Counted from the first letter of the stretch, positions 1 through 9,798 are shown. The stretch: 57,939 nucleotides of DNA from Nitrospira sp. UBA2082 (GCA_002331335.1 DCZO01000035.1:138210-196148); one strand, 5' to 3'. Numbers and translations: made by a program. The notes: a model not told the origin generated them from the sequence alone.

Positions 1-422
1 TGCCCTTCATATTGAAACGGCTTCGTCACCACACCCACCGTGAGAATCCCCATTTCGCGGGCAATACTGGCGACGATCGGCGCGGCGCCGGTGCCGGTGC
101 CCCCACCCATTCCGGCCGTGACAAACACCATATCTGCCCCTTCGAGGCACTCCTTAATATGGTCTTTGCTCTCCATCGCCGCTTCCTTACCGATTTCCGG
201 CTTGGCTCCGGCGCCCAACCCACGCGTTCGCTCCGGCCCCAGCTGAATCTTATACGGTGCCAGAGAGCGGTCGAGCGCCTGGAGGTCCGTGTTGCCGGCA
301 ATAAAATCAACTCGAGCCAGCCCGGACGTGATCATTGTGTTGACCGCGTTACATCCGCCTCCGCCGATGCCGATCACCTTGATGCGGACCGGTGACAGCA
401 CATCTTCCTTGAATGAAAACAT
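1..422 (-). CDS. ftsZ: Cell division protein FtsZ, N-terminal part (cut by window edge)
   Basis: Tubulin-like GTPase that forms the cytokinetic ring. The first 140 residues are present. They begin MFSFKEDV and include the nucleotide-binding GGGGCNAVN segment and the tubulin signature GGGTGTGAAP, and the frame is still open at base 1. The start at 422 is favoured by a strong Shine-Dalgarno (AGGAGGTG) a few bases upstream on the minus strand. It is the last visible gene of the dcw cluster, 58 bases after the ftsA stop. The C-terminal FtsA-binding tail lies outside the window. The identification is secure. Confidence 0.97.
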   Translation of the reverse strand, partial: MFSFKEDVLSPVRIKVIGIGGGGCNAVNTMITSGLARVDFIAGNTDLQALDRSLAPYKIQLGPERTRGLGAGAKPEIGKEAAMESKDHIKECLEGADMVFVTAGMGGGTGTGAAPIVASIAREMGILTVGVVTKPFQYEG

Positions 423-442
423 CAAGACACCTCCTCACCTCT

Positions 443-473
443 CCCTGTGTGACAACGTCGTGGCACACAAGGG
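443..473 (-). promoter_or_regulatory. Stem-loop between ftsA and ftsZ
   Basis: The arms CCCTGTGTG (443-451) and CACACAAGGG (464-473) are complementary apart from one bulged base and enclose a 12-base loop. The stem lies just upstream of the ftsZ Shine-Dalgarno in the ftsA-ftsZ gap. There is no T-tract on either strand, so it does not look like an intrinsic terminator. An mRNA-processing or translation-control role for ftsZ is inference only. Confidence 0.45.
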
Positions 474-480
474 CTCTGAG

Positions 481-1713
481 TTAAAAGACCTCGAAGACTC
501 GCTTCGTCCATCCCATCATTTTGGCCCAGGCTCCTCCGCTGTGAAGCCCCGCTGTCTCCAAGTCATCCGTATGCCGGCGGGCTTGCAGCAACAACCCGAC
601 CCCCGTCGCATAACTCGGGTGGCCGACAATGTCCCGAAGCCCTCCGACGCCGGAAGGCACCCCCCTGCGCGCCGGCAAGTTCAACACTCTTTCGGCCGCA
701 TCCGGCATACCTTCCAGGAGTGACGTCCCGCCCGTGATCACCGCACCGGCGCCCAGCATTCCTTCATAGCCGGCGCGCGCAATCTCTCGCCGAACCAGTT
801 CAAACATTTCTTCGACGCGTGGCTCGAGAATCTCCGCGATGTCTCGCCGTGAGAAGGTTCGGGCCGGACGATCGCCGACGGATGGAACTTCGACGATTTG
901 ATGGCCGGTGACCAGTTCGGTCCGTGCCACACCATGCTGCGTCTTGATTTTCTCCGCTTCGGTTTGCGACGTGAGCAAGCCGATCGCTAAATCCTTCGTG
1001 AGGTTCTGTCCCCCGATGGGAAGCACGGCCGAATGCCGAATGCTGCCGTCAAAAAAAATGGCGAGATCGGTGGTTCCGCCGCCCAAGTCCACCATGGCCA
1101 CTCCCAATTCACGCTCTTCCTGGCTCAGCACCGCTTCACTGGAGGCCAGCGGCTGGAGGATGATATCCACGACGTCGAGCCCCGCCCGATTGACGCTCTT
1201 GATGATATTTTGCGCAGATGTCACAGCACCCGTAATCACGTGCACGTTCACTTCGAGGCGATTCCCCGACAGGCCCAATGGTTCGCGCACGCCTTCCTGC
1301 CCGTCCACCATGAACTCTCTGGGCAACACATGCAGAATCCGGCGTTCATGCGGGATCACCGCCAGTGTGCGCGCGCTTTCGATTGCCCGATGAATGTCTT
1401 CGCGCGTCACCTCGGCGCGCTTCAACGCAACGACACCTTTGCAGTTCTCGGCGGAAATATGGCTGCCGGCGATGCCGGTGTAGACCGAGTTGATCTGCAC
1501 CGCCGCCATCAACTCCGCTTCCTCGACGGCCTTCTTGATCGATTCGACCGTGCTCTCAATATCGACGACGACGCCTTTGCGGAGTCCCCGGGAAGGGCTC
1601 GATCCGACTCCGATCACGTTCAACGCGCCCGCGTCGGTCACCTCGGAGACGATCGCGCAAATCTTGGTCGTCCCGATGTCGAGCCCGACAAGGATGTGTT
1701 CTCGTTTCGGCAT
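481..1713 (-). CDS. ftsA: Cell division protein FtsA
   Basis: Actin-like ATPase that tethers FtsZ filaments to the inner membrane and recruits later division proteins. The 410-residue product begins MPKREHILVGLDIGTTK, which contains the phosphate-1 motif, and carries VDLGGGTTDLAIF (phosphate-2) and GAVITGGTSLLEG near the C-terminus. It ends in a short aromatic and basic segment (WTKRVFEVF) that fits the membrane-targeting amphipathic helix. An upstream in-frame extension to 1842 exists, but it overlaps ftsQ and lacks FtsA-like sequence, so the start is placed at 1713. It begins 5 bases after the ftsQ stop. Confidence 0.97.
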   Translation of the reverse strand: MPKREHILVGLDIGTTKICAIVSEVTDAGALNVIGVGSSPSRGLRKGVVVDIESTVESIKKAVEEAELMAAVQINSVYTGIAGSHISAENCKGVVALKRAEVTREDIHRAIESARTLAVIPHERRILHVLPREFMVDGQEGVREPLGLSGNRLEVNVHVITGAVTSAQNIIKSVNRAGLDVVDIILQPLASSEAVLSQEERELGVAMVDLGGGTTDLAIFFDGSIRHSAVLPIGGQNLTKDLAIGLLTSQTEAEKIKTQHGVARTELVTGHQIVEVPSVGDRPARTFSRRDIAEILEPRVEEMFELVRREIARAGYEGMLGAGAVITGGTSLLEGMPDAAERVLNLPARRGVPSGVGGLRDIVGHPSYATGVGLLLQARRHTDDLETAGLHSGGAWAKMMGWTKRVFEVF

Positions 1714-1718
1714 CGCCC

Positions 1719-2579
1719 TCACCCCCTTTCCCGCACTACAACCCTGTTCTCGTACCGAAGATCCACGTCGTTGGCTCCGTCGCCAGCCCCGTCGAAGTTC
1801 AGCATCTTCACGACCGGCATAACCTGCTGAAACCGTTGCCATTGATCGCCGAGGCCGTCCTCGCCGAAGTGAAACTGCACGCCTCGAACGGAGGCAACGA
1901 GATTCTCAGAATCCGCTGCGTTCACATGCAGCCGCCCCTCATAGGCCAGCCCCATAAGCCGTGCCAGCTCGACGGCCGCCGCGACCGCTTGCCGCACCGC
2001 CTCATCACCACGTAACAACTTTTTGGGATCGATGCCCGTCACCATCGGCAACGAGCCGTCGTCCGTCTGAGCCAGCCGAGCAAGCACACGGCCCTCTTTA
2101 TCGCCGAGAAAATTCTCTCCGCCCGCCCGAACGACCACCGCGGGTTTTCGCTCGACCACCGAGATTCGCAATTCATGCAACGGCACTCGGGCGACCACCG
2201 CTTCCTTGATCCACGGATGGGCTTCCAACCGCGCCTCGACAGCAGACGTGAGGACATGATGAATCGGCATGCCGGGCTTCACCCCGGCCAGATCGAGGAT
2301 TTCCTGCCGGTCGACGCGATGCAGGCCGTCCACGGTCACCGTGTGAATCTCGAGCAACTCTCGGAGGAACGGCCCAGCCTGTTGCACCCCCACGGTAACA
2401 GCCCACGTCATCACTCCCACAGCAGCCATCGCACCTCCCCACCGGACGACGGGCTTCCATCCGGCCAGAGTCCGGATCCGCTTGACTTCCGCCTCCTGCC
2501 CCACGCGCGAATCCTTCCACTGATTCTTTCGTGGGCCCGGAGAAGAGACGCGTGGGCGCTTCCGAAACATGTTCCTCAT
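1719..2579 (-). CDS. ftsQ: Cell division protein FtsQ
   Basis: Bitopic division protein of the FtsQ/DivIB family, 286 residues, part of the FtsQ-B-L complex that controls septal peptidoglycan synthesis. A basic cytoplasmic N-terminus of about 50 residues precedes one membrane segment (about 52-70, GGAMAAVGVMTWAV). A POTRA domain follows (IHTVTVDGLHRVDRQEI and onward), then the FtsQ domain. The start overlaps the ddl stop as ATGA, which indicates translational coupling. Codon 4 is a second possible Met. Confidence 0.93.
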   Translation of the reverse strand: MRNMFRKRPRVSSPGPRKNQWKDSRVGQEAEVKRIRTLAGWKPVVRWGGAMAAVGVMTWAVTVGVQQAGPFLRELLEIHTVTVDGLHRVDRQEILDLAGVKPGMPIHHVLTSAVEARLEAHPWIKEAVVARVPLHELRISVVERKPAVVVRAGGENFLGDKEGRVLARLAQTDDGSLPMVTGIDPKKLLRGDEAVRQAVAAAVELARLMGLAYEGRLHVNAADSENLVASVRGVQFHFGEDGLGDQWQRFQQVMPVVKMLNFDGAGDGANDVDLRYENRVVVRERG

Positions 2580-3589
2580 TCCGGCTCCTTATTCGTCGCC
2601 TGCACAAGCCGCTCGGCACGAGCAAGCGCCGACTGCAATATCCGCACGACCAGTTGGTCGTAATCGAGCCCGGCCCGCGCCGCCGCCATCGGCAGCAGGC
2701 TTGTTTCCGTCATGCCCGGCACAGTATTGATCTCCAGCACATAGGGACGGCCCTTGGGGGTGATTCGAAAATCGACGCGGGCGGCTCCTTCACAGCCCAA
2801 CACCTGAAACGTCCGGCGGCCCATTTCCCCGATCTGCTTGAGGATTTTGGCCGGCAAGGGCGCCGGGCAGAGATATCGGGTCTTCCCCTTCTGATACTTG
2901 GCGGAAAAATCGTAAAATCCGTCCGGCGCGACGATTTCGACAGGCGGCAGCACGCTCAGCGTACCGTCCGGGCTCCCTAAGATGCCGACCGTCAGTTCAT
3001 GTCCTGGAATAAAGGCCTCGACCATGGCGTCCGGATCATACTGATGCGCCAGCGCCAGCGCCTCCCTCCATTGGCCTGCCCGGCGTACGATCGTGACCCC
3101 GATCGTCGAGCCCTGGGAAGCCGGCTTCACCACCACCGGCAATGTCAGCTTCGCCGTCTTGAGCACCTTCGCCAGCGACGGAGCATGGCCTCGCTGAACC
3201 ACAGTGCCCGGCGGAACGGGAATCGCATGCGCGGCCAGCAATGTTTTCGTCACTACCTTGTGCATACCGACTGCGCTCGCCTGTACACCCGACCCCGTAT
3301 AAGGCATGCCGATTGTCTCAAGAAACCCTTGGATTGATCCGTCTTCGCCGCCCGGTCCATGCAATGCCAGAAAGGCGATGCTTACCTGATGGTCTTTCAA
3401 ATCCTGCGACAGACGGTCGGTCACATCGATCGCCACAACGTCGTAGCCGCAACGACGCAACGACTGGCACACCGCCTGCCCGGTGCGAAGAGAGACCTCC
3501 CGTTCGGAAGACCGGCCCCCCATCAACACGCCGATCCGTTTGCCAGTTACCCGTGCTTGCTGTTCCACGGTTTTCTCAGCTCGCATCAC
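2576..3589 (-). CDS. ddl: D-alanine--D-alanine ligase
   Basis: Cytosolic ATP-grasp ligase that joins two D-alanines for the peptidoglycan stem peptide. The 337-residue product has the N-terminal signature GVLMGGRSSEREVSLRTG, the central ATP-grasp region (LPVVVKPASQGSTIGV) and the C-terminal metal-binding segment EINTVPGMTETSLLP. Its start overlaps the murB stop by 4 bases and its stop overlaps the ftsQ start by 4 bases, so it sits inside a tightly coupled block. It has about 20 extra residues before the conserved core; an internal start is possible. Confidence 0.96.
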   Translation of the reverse strand: MMRAEKTVEQQARVTGKRIGVLMGGRSSEREVSLRTGQAVCQSLRRCGYDVVAIDVTDRLSQDLKDHQVSIAFLALHGPGGEDGSIQGFLETIGMPYTGSGVQASAVGMHKVVTKTLLAAHAIPVPPGTVVQRGHAPSLAKVLKTAKLTLPVVVKPASQGSTIGVTIVRRAGQWREALALAHQYDPDAMVEAFIPGHELTVGILGSPDGTLSVLPPVEIVAPDGFYDFSAKYQKGKTRYLCPAPLPAKILKQIGEMGRRTFQVLGCEGAARVDFRITPKGRPYVLEINTVPGMTETSLLPMAAARAGLDYDQLVVRILQSALARAERLVQATNKEPE

Positions 3590-4527
3590 GCTTGCCCCAC
3601 AACTTTCAGCTCGAGTTCCAATTTCACACCGGTCTTCCTGGCCACCTGCGCGCGGACTTTTCTAATGAGCGCGAGCACGTCTTTGGCGCTGGCATGGCCC
3701 TGGTTCACGATAAAATTGGCGTGCTTCCGTGACACTTCCGCATCGCCGACATGTGCGCCTTTGAGTCCCGCCGCTTCGACGACCCGACCCGCCGAATCGT
3801 TCGGTGGGTTCCTGAACACGCACCCGGCGCTCGGCAATGTGAGTGGCTGGGTATCCCGTCGATAGCGCAAATAGTCTTTGACGACCTTCTCAATATCAGA
3901 CCGGACACCCGGCTTGAGTTGGAGCCAGACTCCCGCCACGATTCCGGCCGGAAGCGCTGCCCGTCGATAATCGAAAATAAGATCCCGTGCGGGGCAATCG
4001 AGGACCGTGCCGGTCGGAGTCACGATGCGAACCGCCTTAACTGAATCTTTCATCTCTCCCAGCCTGGTGCCGGCGTTCATCACCACACACCCTGCCACAG
4101 TTCCTGGAATGCCCGCTGCCCATTCCAGCCCTGCCAGTGACCGGCGGATGGCATAGCTGATGAGGGTTGGCATACCGACACCACCTTCAGCATAGAGCAC
4201 CGACCCCGGCTCTTCCTTGATGGACCGCAGCCGTGCCAGGCTGACCACCACCCCTCGGATGCCCTTGTCACGGACGAGAAGATTCGTGCCTCCCAGCACA
4301 AACATCGGAAGTTTCTGCGCAGAGGCCTGTGCAACCAATTGAACGAGGTCCTCCGGATCAGCCGGTTCCACCAGCACATCGGCGGGACCGCCGATTTTGA
4401 ACGACGTGTATTCTGCAAGCGGCGCTTGGAAGCGCACTGCCCCTCTGAGGCCGGCCATTGCCTCCCGCATTCTGCGCCGAACCGTCGCACCACTTTTTTC
4501 CGCATCTCTCGTTCTACGACCACGCAT
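3586..4527 (-). CDS. murB: UDP-N-acetylenolpyruvoylglucosamine reductase MurB
   Basis: FAD-dependent reductase that makes UDP-N-acetylmuramic acid. The 313-residue protein has the FAD-binding start YTSFKIGGPADVLVEP, LGGTNLLVRDKGIRGVV, the substrate region GIPGTVAGCVVMNAGT and the C-terminal SAGCVFRNPPNDSAGRVVEAAGLKG. It resembles type II MurB in length. It starts 3 bases after the murC stop and overlaps ddl by 4 bases. Confidence 0.96.
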   Translation of the reverse strand: MRGRRTRDAEKSGATVRRRMREAMAGLRGAVRFQAPLAEYTSFKIGGPADVLVEPADPEDLVQLVAQASAQKLPMFVLGGTNLLVRDKGIRGVVVSLARLRSIKEEPGSVLYAEGGVGMPTLISYAIRRSLAGLEWAAGIPGTVAGCVVMNAGTRLGEMKDSVKAVRIVTPTGTVLDCPARDLIFDYRRAALPAGIVAGVWLQLKPGVRSDIEKVVKDYLRYRRDTQPLTLPSAGCVFRNPPNDSAGRVVEAAGLKGAHVGDAEVSRKHANFIVNQGHASAKDVLALIRKVRAQVARKTGVKLELELKVVGQA

Positions 4528-4530
4528 TGG

Positions 4531-5925
4531 TTACGAAGACGGCGCGAGCCGGGCCAGAATCCCGTTCCCTGCCTTCCAGATATCCCCTGCGCCCAATGTG
4601 AGCACCAGATCGCCGGGTTTTAGATGCGGCAGGACTTGATCCGGCATCGTTTCCTTCTGCTCAATAAACGTGACCGCCGGATGGCCGGCTGCTTTAATCG
4701 TCTCGACAAGCTTGGCACCCGACACTCCCGGTATGGGTGGCTCTCCCGCGGCGTAGACTTCTGTTACGAATAGGTGATCGGCTTGATCGAAGGCATGGGC
4801 AAAGTCTTCGATGCAATCCCTGGTGCGGGTATAGCGATGGGGCTGGAAGAGAACGACCAATCGCCGTTCCCAACCCTGCTTGGCGGCCGCCAGCGTCGCT
4901 TTGACTTCCGTCGGGTGATGGCCATAGTCGTCGACGACCATGATGCCGCCGGCTTCGCCTCGGAGATGGAATCGCCGTTCAACGCCGGTGAAGGCGGCCA
5001 ACCCCTTACGGATGAGATCCACGGGAATCTCTAGCTCGATCCCGATCGCGATCGCCACCAGTGCGTTCGAGACATTGTGAACGCCCGGGACAGCGAGCCG
5101 AAACGGGCCGAGATTTTTCCCCCGGAAATAGGCGCGGAATTCTGCGCCCCATTGCCTGAGACTGATGTCCGTCGCCTTGAAATCCGGCACCACCCCGCCC
5201 CGTTCGTGAATCCCGTAAGTCTGGTAGCGCTTGACGATCTTCGGAAACAGCGCGCTGAGCCGCTCGTCGTCGGCACACAACACCGCTACGCCGTAAAACG
5301 GAATCTTGTTGATGAATTCCAGGAAACTGTCGTTTATGCGCTCCATCGATCCGTAATGATCGAGGTGTTCACGATCCAAGTTCGTCACCGCTACGATCGT
5401 CGGCGATAGGCGGAGAAACGAGCCGTCGCTCTCATCCGCTTCCGCCACTAACAGATCGCCCCGTCCGAGCCGCGCATGGCTACCCAGGGCGTTGACTTTT
5501 CCGCCGATCACCATCGTCGGATCGAGTCCGCCCTGCGCCAGCACATTCGCCACCATCGAGGTTGTCGTCGTCTTGCCGTGCGCCCCTGCGATCGCCACAC
5601 CGAACTTGAGCCGCATCAATTCTGCGAGCATCTCGGCCCGCGGGATTACCGGGATTTGCTTGACCTTCGCGGCCACCACCTCGGGGTTCGTCGCCGCCAC
5701 GGCAGAGGAGATCACGACCACCTGCGCCTCGCCGACGTTCGACTCCTGGTGGCCCATGAAAATCTTCCCACCGAGCTCCTCGAGCCGTCTGGTGGTTTCT
5801 GATGCCTGCAAATCCGACCCGGTCACCTTATATCCCATCGTCAATAGTACCTCGGCGATCCCACTCATCCCGGCGCCGCCGATGCCAACCAGATGAATGT
5901 GCTGGGTCTTGCGAAACATCCCCAT
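4531..5925 (-). CDS. murC: UDP-N-acetylmuramate--L-alanine ligase MurC
   Basis: ATP-dependent ligase that adds the first L-alanine to UDP-MurNAc. The 464-residue protein has the N-terminal dinucleotide-fold motif HLVGIGGAGMSGIAEVL, the Mur ATP-binding loop GAHGKTTTTSMVA, and DDYGHHPTEVKATLAAAK. The start at 5925 is chosen because AAGGAG lies 7 bases upstream; a longer in-frame start at 6024 would add 33 non-conserved residues and overlap murG. The gene follows murG after about 60 bases. Confidence 0.97.
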   Translation of the reverse strand: MGMFRKTQHIHLVGIGGAGMSGIAEVLLTMGYKVTGSDLQASETTRRLEELGGKIFMGHQESNVGEAQVVVISSAVAATNPEVVAAKVKQIPVIPRAEMLAELMRLKFGVAIAGAHGKTTTTSMVANVLAQGGLDPTMVIGGKVNALGSHARLGRGDLLVAEADESDGSFLRLSPTIVAVTNLDREHLDHYGSMERINDSFLEFINKIPFYGVAVLCADDERLSALFPKIVKRYQTYGIHERGGVVPDFKATDISLRQWGAEFRAYFRGKNLGPFRLAVPGVHNVSNALVAIAIGIELEIPVDLIRKGLAAFTGVERRFHLRGEAGGIMVVDDYGHHPTEVKATLAAAKQGWERRLVVLFQPHRYTRTRDCIEDFAHAFDQADHLFVTEVYAAGEPPIPGVSGAKLVETIKAAGHPAVTFIEQKETMPDQVLPHLKPGDLVLTLGAGDIWKAGNGILARLAPSS

Positions 5926-5986
5926 GCGCGTTACTCCTTGTCGTCCATACGATACTCGCTGCCCTTCTCCTCGTTCCGGGACAGCA

Positions 5987-7114
5987 TTAGGCGCCTGCCG
6001 CTCCAATAGACTTGTCGCCGTCATATGTCACCCCCATCAGTGCATAACATTCGCGGACGATCGCTTCACCAGCATCGATACGCCGCATCGCCCGGCTCTT
6101 GTCGCTCATCGTTTGAAGCCGTGAGGTGTCCTGCACGATCGCGCTGATCAACTCGCTCAGTGTCGAACCGGTCAGATCGGCTTGAGACAAGACGATCGCG
6201 CCGCCCGCCGCTTCCATGGCTCGTGCGTTTTTCATCTGGTGGTCGTAAATTGCCGTCGGCAGCGGAATCAGGATCGCCGGTTTTCCACAGGCCGTCAGTT
6301 CCGCGATCGTCATGGCGCCGGCACGCGCCACCACGAGATCGGCCGTGCGCAAGACGGTCGGCATGTCATACAAGAACGGTGTGACCGCGGCCTGTACACC
6401 CAGCTTCGCATAGGCCTCCTGCACCCGCCGATAATCTGCCTCACCCGTTTGATGAGTGATCACCAAGTTGGGCACACGGGCCGTCAGAGAGGCCAACGCG
6501 TCCAGCACCGCACTGTTAATCGCCTTCGCCCCTTGGCTGCCGCCAAAGATCAAGAGGTGATAGCGTGATCCGGCCGGAGACGGTGTCTTGCTCGATCCGG
6601 ATGGCGTCAAGAACTCCTGCCGAACCGGCGTGCCGACCATACGGACCTTGCTCCGGTCGAATGAACCCCCCGCCGATTCAAACGCCAGAAAAATCCGTTG
6701 CGCGAATGGCGCGATCGCTTTATTCGCCATACCTGGATAGGCGTTCGGTTCGAGAATCACTCGCGGGATCCCTCGTATCGCTGCGGCAGCCAGCATGGTC
6801 GGACTCGTATAGCCCCCCACCCCGATCACCAGATCCGCCCGGCGCCTGCGGAGAATCCCGAGCGACTGCCAGAGCCCTACCGGCACGGCAAGCAATCCGT
6901 GCAGCACGGACATAAATCCCTTCCCCATAACTGGCTTCGCCGTAATGAACAGCAATTCGAACCCTTCATGGGCAAGCACCTTCGACTCAATCCCGCGTTC
7001 CGTTCCGACAAACAGGATCTTACTGGAGGAATCCCGTCGTAGAAATTCCCGCGCCAGCGCCACAGCCGGATAGAGGTGGCCTCCGGTCCCTCCTGCGGCA
7101 ATCACGACCGTCAT
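5987..7114 (-). CDS. murG: UDP-GlcNAc:undecaprenyl-PP-MurNAc-pentapeptide transferase MurG
   Basis: Peripheral membrane glycosyltransferase (GT28) that converts lipid I to lipid II. The 375-residue protein starts MTVVIAAGGTGGHLYPA. It has the family signatures VIGVGGYTSPTMLAAA, LIFGGSQGAKAIN and the donor-binding stretch DLVVARAGAMTIAELTACGKPAILIPLP. The start overlaps the ftsW stop as ATGA. The frame stays open upstream to 8347, but that part is the shadow of ftsW in another frame and is not coding. The tail after the catalytic core (about 15 residues) is not conserved. Confidence 0.97.
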   Translation of the reverse strand: MTVVIAAGGTGGHLYPAVALAREFLRRDSSSKILFVGTERGIESKVLAHEGFELLFITAKPVMGKGFMSVLHGLLAVPVGLWQSLGILRRRRADLVIGVGGYTSPTMLAAAAIRGIPRVILEPNAYPGMANKAIAPFAQRIFLAFESAGGSFDRSKVRMVGTPVRQEFLTPSGSSKTPSPAGSRYHLLIFGGSQGAKAINSAVLDALASLTARVPNLVITHQTGEADYRRVQEAYAKLGVQAAVTPFLYDMPTVLRTADLVVARAGAMTIAELTACGKPAILIPLPTAIYDHQMKNARAMEAAGGAIVLSQADLTGSTLSELISAIVQDTSRLQTMSDKSRAMRRIDAGEAIVRECYALMGVTYDGDKSIGAAGA

Positions 7115-8313
7115 CGGCGACCTGACCCACCGCGGCCGCTTCGCCCTGACTCTTCCCGTCCTGACTGCCGGTCTCGCGAGATGTTCAGCAAGATCCCTAC
7201 CCCCACCATGCAGGTGACCAGTGAAGACCCGCCGTAACTGACGAAAGGCAAAGTCAGTCCTTTGGTCGGCACGAGCCCCGTCACCACGGAAGCGTTGATC
7301 AGTGCCTGAACCCCGATGAGCAGGGTGATCCCCATGCCGAGGTACCGTCCGAAGGGCATCCGCGCCCGCGCGGCAACCTGAAATCCCCGGACCACGAACA
7401 AGGCGAAGAGCAAGGTGATAGTCCCCGTCCCGACCAGTCCCAGCTCTTCTCCTACCAACGCCAACACGAAGTCGGTGTGGGCCTCCGGCAAGAAGAAGAG
7501 TTTCTGTTTGCCCTCGCCTAACCCCACTCCAAATGGTCCACCGCTGCCGAACGCCAGAAAGGATTGCGTGATCTGAAACCCCGCATCCGAGGCGTCCTTC
7601 CACGGAGCCAGGAACGTCATCAAACGCTCGCGCCGATACTTGGAACTGAGGACCAGCGCCAATACGACCGGTGCGGCACAGAGGCCCAGGGACACGAGAT
7701 GAGAGATGCGTGCCCCCCCCAGGAACAAGAGACTGATCGCGACCGAGCCCATCACCACCACAGTTCCCAGGTCTCGCTCCAAGAGCACAAACCCTCCGAG
7801 CACCCCGGTTACAAGCAGTGGCGGTACCAGGCCGCCGAGGAAGTTCGTAATCCGGTCCTCCTTCTTTGCCAAAAAGGCCGCCAGATAGATCACGGCGATC
7901 AGTTTTGCCAGTTCGGCCGGCTGGATCGAAATCGGCCCCAAGCGAAGCCAGCGTCTGGCCCCATTCGCCACCACCCCGAACGACGGCACCAACACCAGGA
8001 CGAGCAAGATGACCATGAGGCCGAGGAGGGGAATCGCTAACCGCTTCCACCAGATGTAGTCGATTCGGGACACCAGATGCAGCAGCACGAGCCCAACCGT
8101 AAGCCATATGAGTTGCCGCTTGAGAAAAAAGCCTGGGTCGTGGAATCGATTGCCCGCCACAACGGCGCTTGCACTGAACACCATCACCAGGCCGATGAGC
8201 GCCAGGATAACCGTGATACCCAGCAGCGTATGATCCATCGCCACCCGTTTCGGCGGACGCGGGCTGGACGGCGTCCACGGCAACGTCAACGTTCCGGCCG
8301 ATCTCTGTGACAT
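7111..8313 (-). CDS. ftsW: Lipid II polymerase FtsW (SEDS family)
   Basis: SEDS-family septal glycosyltransferase that works with the FtsI product encoded nearby. The 400-residue polytopic protein begins after a basic 25-residue tail with MDHTLLGITVILALIGLVMVFSAS. It contains NGARRWLRLGPISIQPAELAKL, EAHTDFVLALVGEELGLVG and VTGLVPTKGLTLPFVSYGGSS, all typical of FtsW/RodA. Position next to murG favours FtsW over RodA. The C-terminus is rich in Arg, Ser and Gly. It is separated from murD by 78 bases. Confidence 0.96.
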   Translation of the reverse strand: MSQRSAGTLTLPWTPSSPRPPKRVAMDHTLLGITVILALIGLVMVFSASAVVAGNRFHDPGFFLKRQLIWLTVGLVLLHLVSRIDYIWWKRLAIPLLGLMVILLVLVLVPSFGVVANGARRWLRLGPISIQPAELAKLIAVIYLAAFLAKKEDRITNFLGGLVPPLLVTGVLGGFVLLERDLGTVVVMGSVAISLLFLGGARISHLVSLGLCAAPVVLALVLSSKYRRERLMTFLAPWKDASDAGFQITQSFLAFGSGGPFGVGLGEGKQKLFFLPEAHTDFVLALVGEELGLVGTGTITLLFALFVVRGFQVAARARMPFGRYLGMGITLLIGVQALINASVVTGLVPTKGLTLPFVSYGGSSLVTCMVGVGILLNISRDRQSGREESGRSGRGGSGRR

Positions 8314-8391
8314 TTACCATCCTCAATTCGTCAAATCCGTGTGTCATCGGCCCTCACAGCAAGACGATGTCCGCGCCGACGGGGCACATCG

Positions 8392-9798
8392 TCAGGGCAA
8401 GCCGTTGACGAGCGCCTTGAACTGGCGCCCCCGGTCTTGATAATCAGCGAACATATCGAAGCTCGCGCACGCCGGCGACATGAGCACGACCTCGCCCGCC
8501 GCCGCTCCAGCGGCGGCCAGCTCGACCGCCTCGCGCAACGTCCCGGCCCGGTCGATCGCCTGATAACCCGTCACCGCCTCAGCGATCAGTGGCGCGGCTT
8601 CGCCGATCAAGACCAGCCGTTTGACCCGCTGGCGAATGGCGGGAGCGAGCCGCGAAAAATCTCCCCCTTTGTCGCGCCCTCCGGCGATGAGCCAAATCGG
8701 TTGGTCGATGCTCTCCAATGCCTTCAGGGTCGCATCCACGTTGGTGCCCTTCGAATCGTTGACAAATCGCACACCGCGTCGATCCCGGACGATTTCCAGC
8801 GCATGCTCCAATCCCGGAAACTCATTGAGCACGGCTCGAATCGCGTCGAGCGGACAACCGCTCAATAAGGCATAGGTCGCTGCCGCCATTGCGTTCTCGA
8901 TGTTGTGATGGCCGATAATCTTGATCTCGCCGCGCCGGCACACGTCCTGGAGTTCCCCGGTGACGGTTGTCATGATCCGATCACCATCGAGATAGGTTCC
9001 GCCGGCGACATCGGGCGGCAGCGGCGGCCTCCTTGTAAAGCCAAGGACCCGGCCCTTCACATACCGTCTGAGCGCCGCCACCCGTGCATCGTCCAGATTG
9101 AAAATGGCGTAATCGGATGCGGTCTGATTGTCGAAGATCCGTTGTTTGGCCGCGATATATTCGTCGATCGAGTCATACCGATCCTGATGGTCCACAGTGA
9201 CATTGAGAATCGCGGCAATCCACGGATGGAACCGCTCCACCGTCTCGAGCTGAAAGCTGGACACTTCAACGACCAGCAGGTCGAAGGGATCGGGGCGTCC
9301 CGCTTGGGCCGCATGCAGCACCTGCCCGGCCGCTTCACTGAGCGCTGTACCCAGATTCCCGCCTACGAATACACGCTTGCCGCTGCGCTGTAACATCTTG
9401 CCGATCAACGTCACCGTGGTACTCTTCCCGTTCGTACCGGTCACCGCTAGAATCGGCGCAGTGAGAAATCGCGACGCAAGCTCCAGCTCGCTTAGCACCT
9501 TCACCCCTCGACGGCGGACGCGCTCCAGTGCATCCATTCGATACGGGACCCCCGGACTGATGACCACGAGATCGGCGGTCTCCAACGCCGACTCATAGCC
9601 GCCGCCAAGACTCACCGTCACACGGGACCGGTCCAGTTGCTCAAGTATGTGACCTAATTCCGATGGGTCCTTCTTGTCGGCCACCGTGACCTGCGCGCCC
9701 GCTGCCTGCAGCAGACGAGTCGCCGCCACGCCACTCCGTGCGAGTCCCACCACTGTGACCTTGCTTCCTGCCAGTTCCATAGTCTCCGCACTCACCAT
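8392..9798 (-). CDS. murD: UDP-N-acetylmuramoylalanine--D-glutamate ligase MurD
   Basis: Mur ligase that adds D-glutamate. The 468-residue protein has an N-terminal Rossmann-like domain (SKVTVVGLARSGVAATRLL), the ATP loop AVTGTNGKSTTVTLIGKML, the segment FPGLEHALEIVRDRRGVRFVNDSKGTN and the C-terminal motif LMSPACASFDMFADYQDRG. The stop at 8392 leaves a short gap to ftsW. It follows mraY by 4 bases and has the normal length for the family. Confidence 0.97.
   Translation of the reverse strand: MVSAETMELAGSKVTVVGLARSGVAATRLLQAAGAQVTVADKKDPSELGHILEQLDRSRVTVSLGGGYESALETADLVVISPGVPYRMDALERVRRRGVKVLSELELASRFLTAPILAVTGTNGKSTTVTLIGKMLQRSGKRVFVGGNLGTALSEAAGQVLHAAQAGRPDPFDLLVVEVSSFQLETVERFHPWIAAILNVTVDHQDRYDSIDEYIAAKQRIFDNQTASDYAIFNLDDARVAALRRYVKGRVLGFTRRPPLPPDVAGGTYLDGDRIMTTVTGELQDVCRRGEIKIIGHHNIENAMAAATYALLSGCPLDAIRAVLNEFPGLEHALEIVRDRRGVRFVNDSKGTNVDATLKALESIDQPIWLIAGGRDKGGDFSRLAPAIRQRVKRLVLIGEAAPLIAEAVTGYQAIDRAGTLREAVELAAAGAAAGEVVLMSPACASFDMFADYQDRGRQFKALVNGLP

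Noticed and set aside
7115..8347. Open frame that extends murG upstream to 786 codons
   Set aside because: It runs antiphase through ftsW, has no membrane segments or family match, and murG has a clear ATGA-coupled start at 7114.
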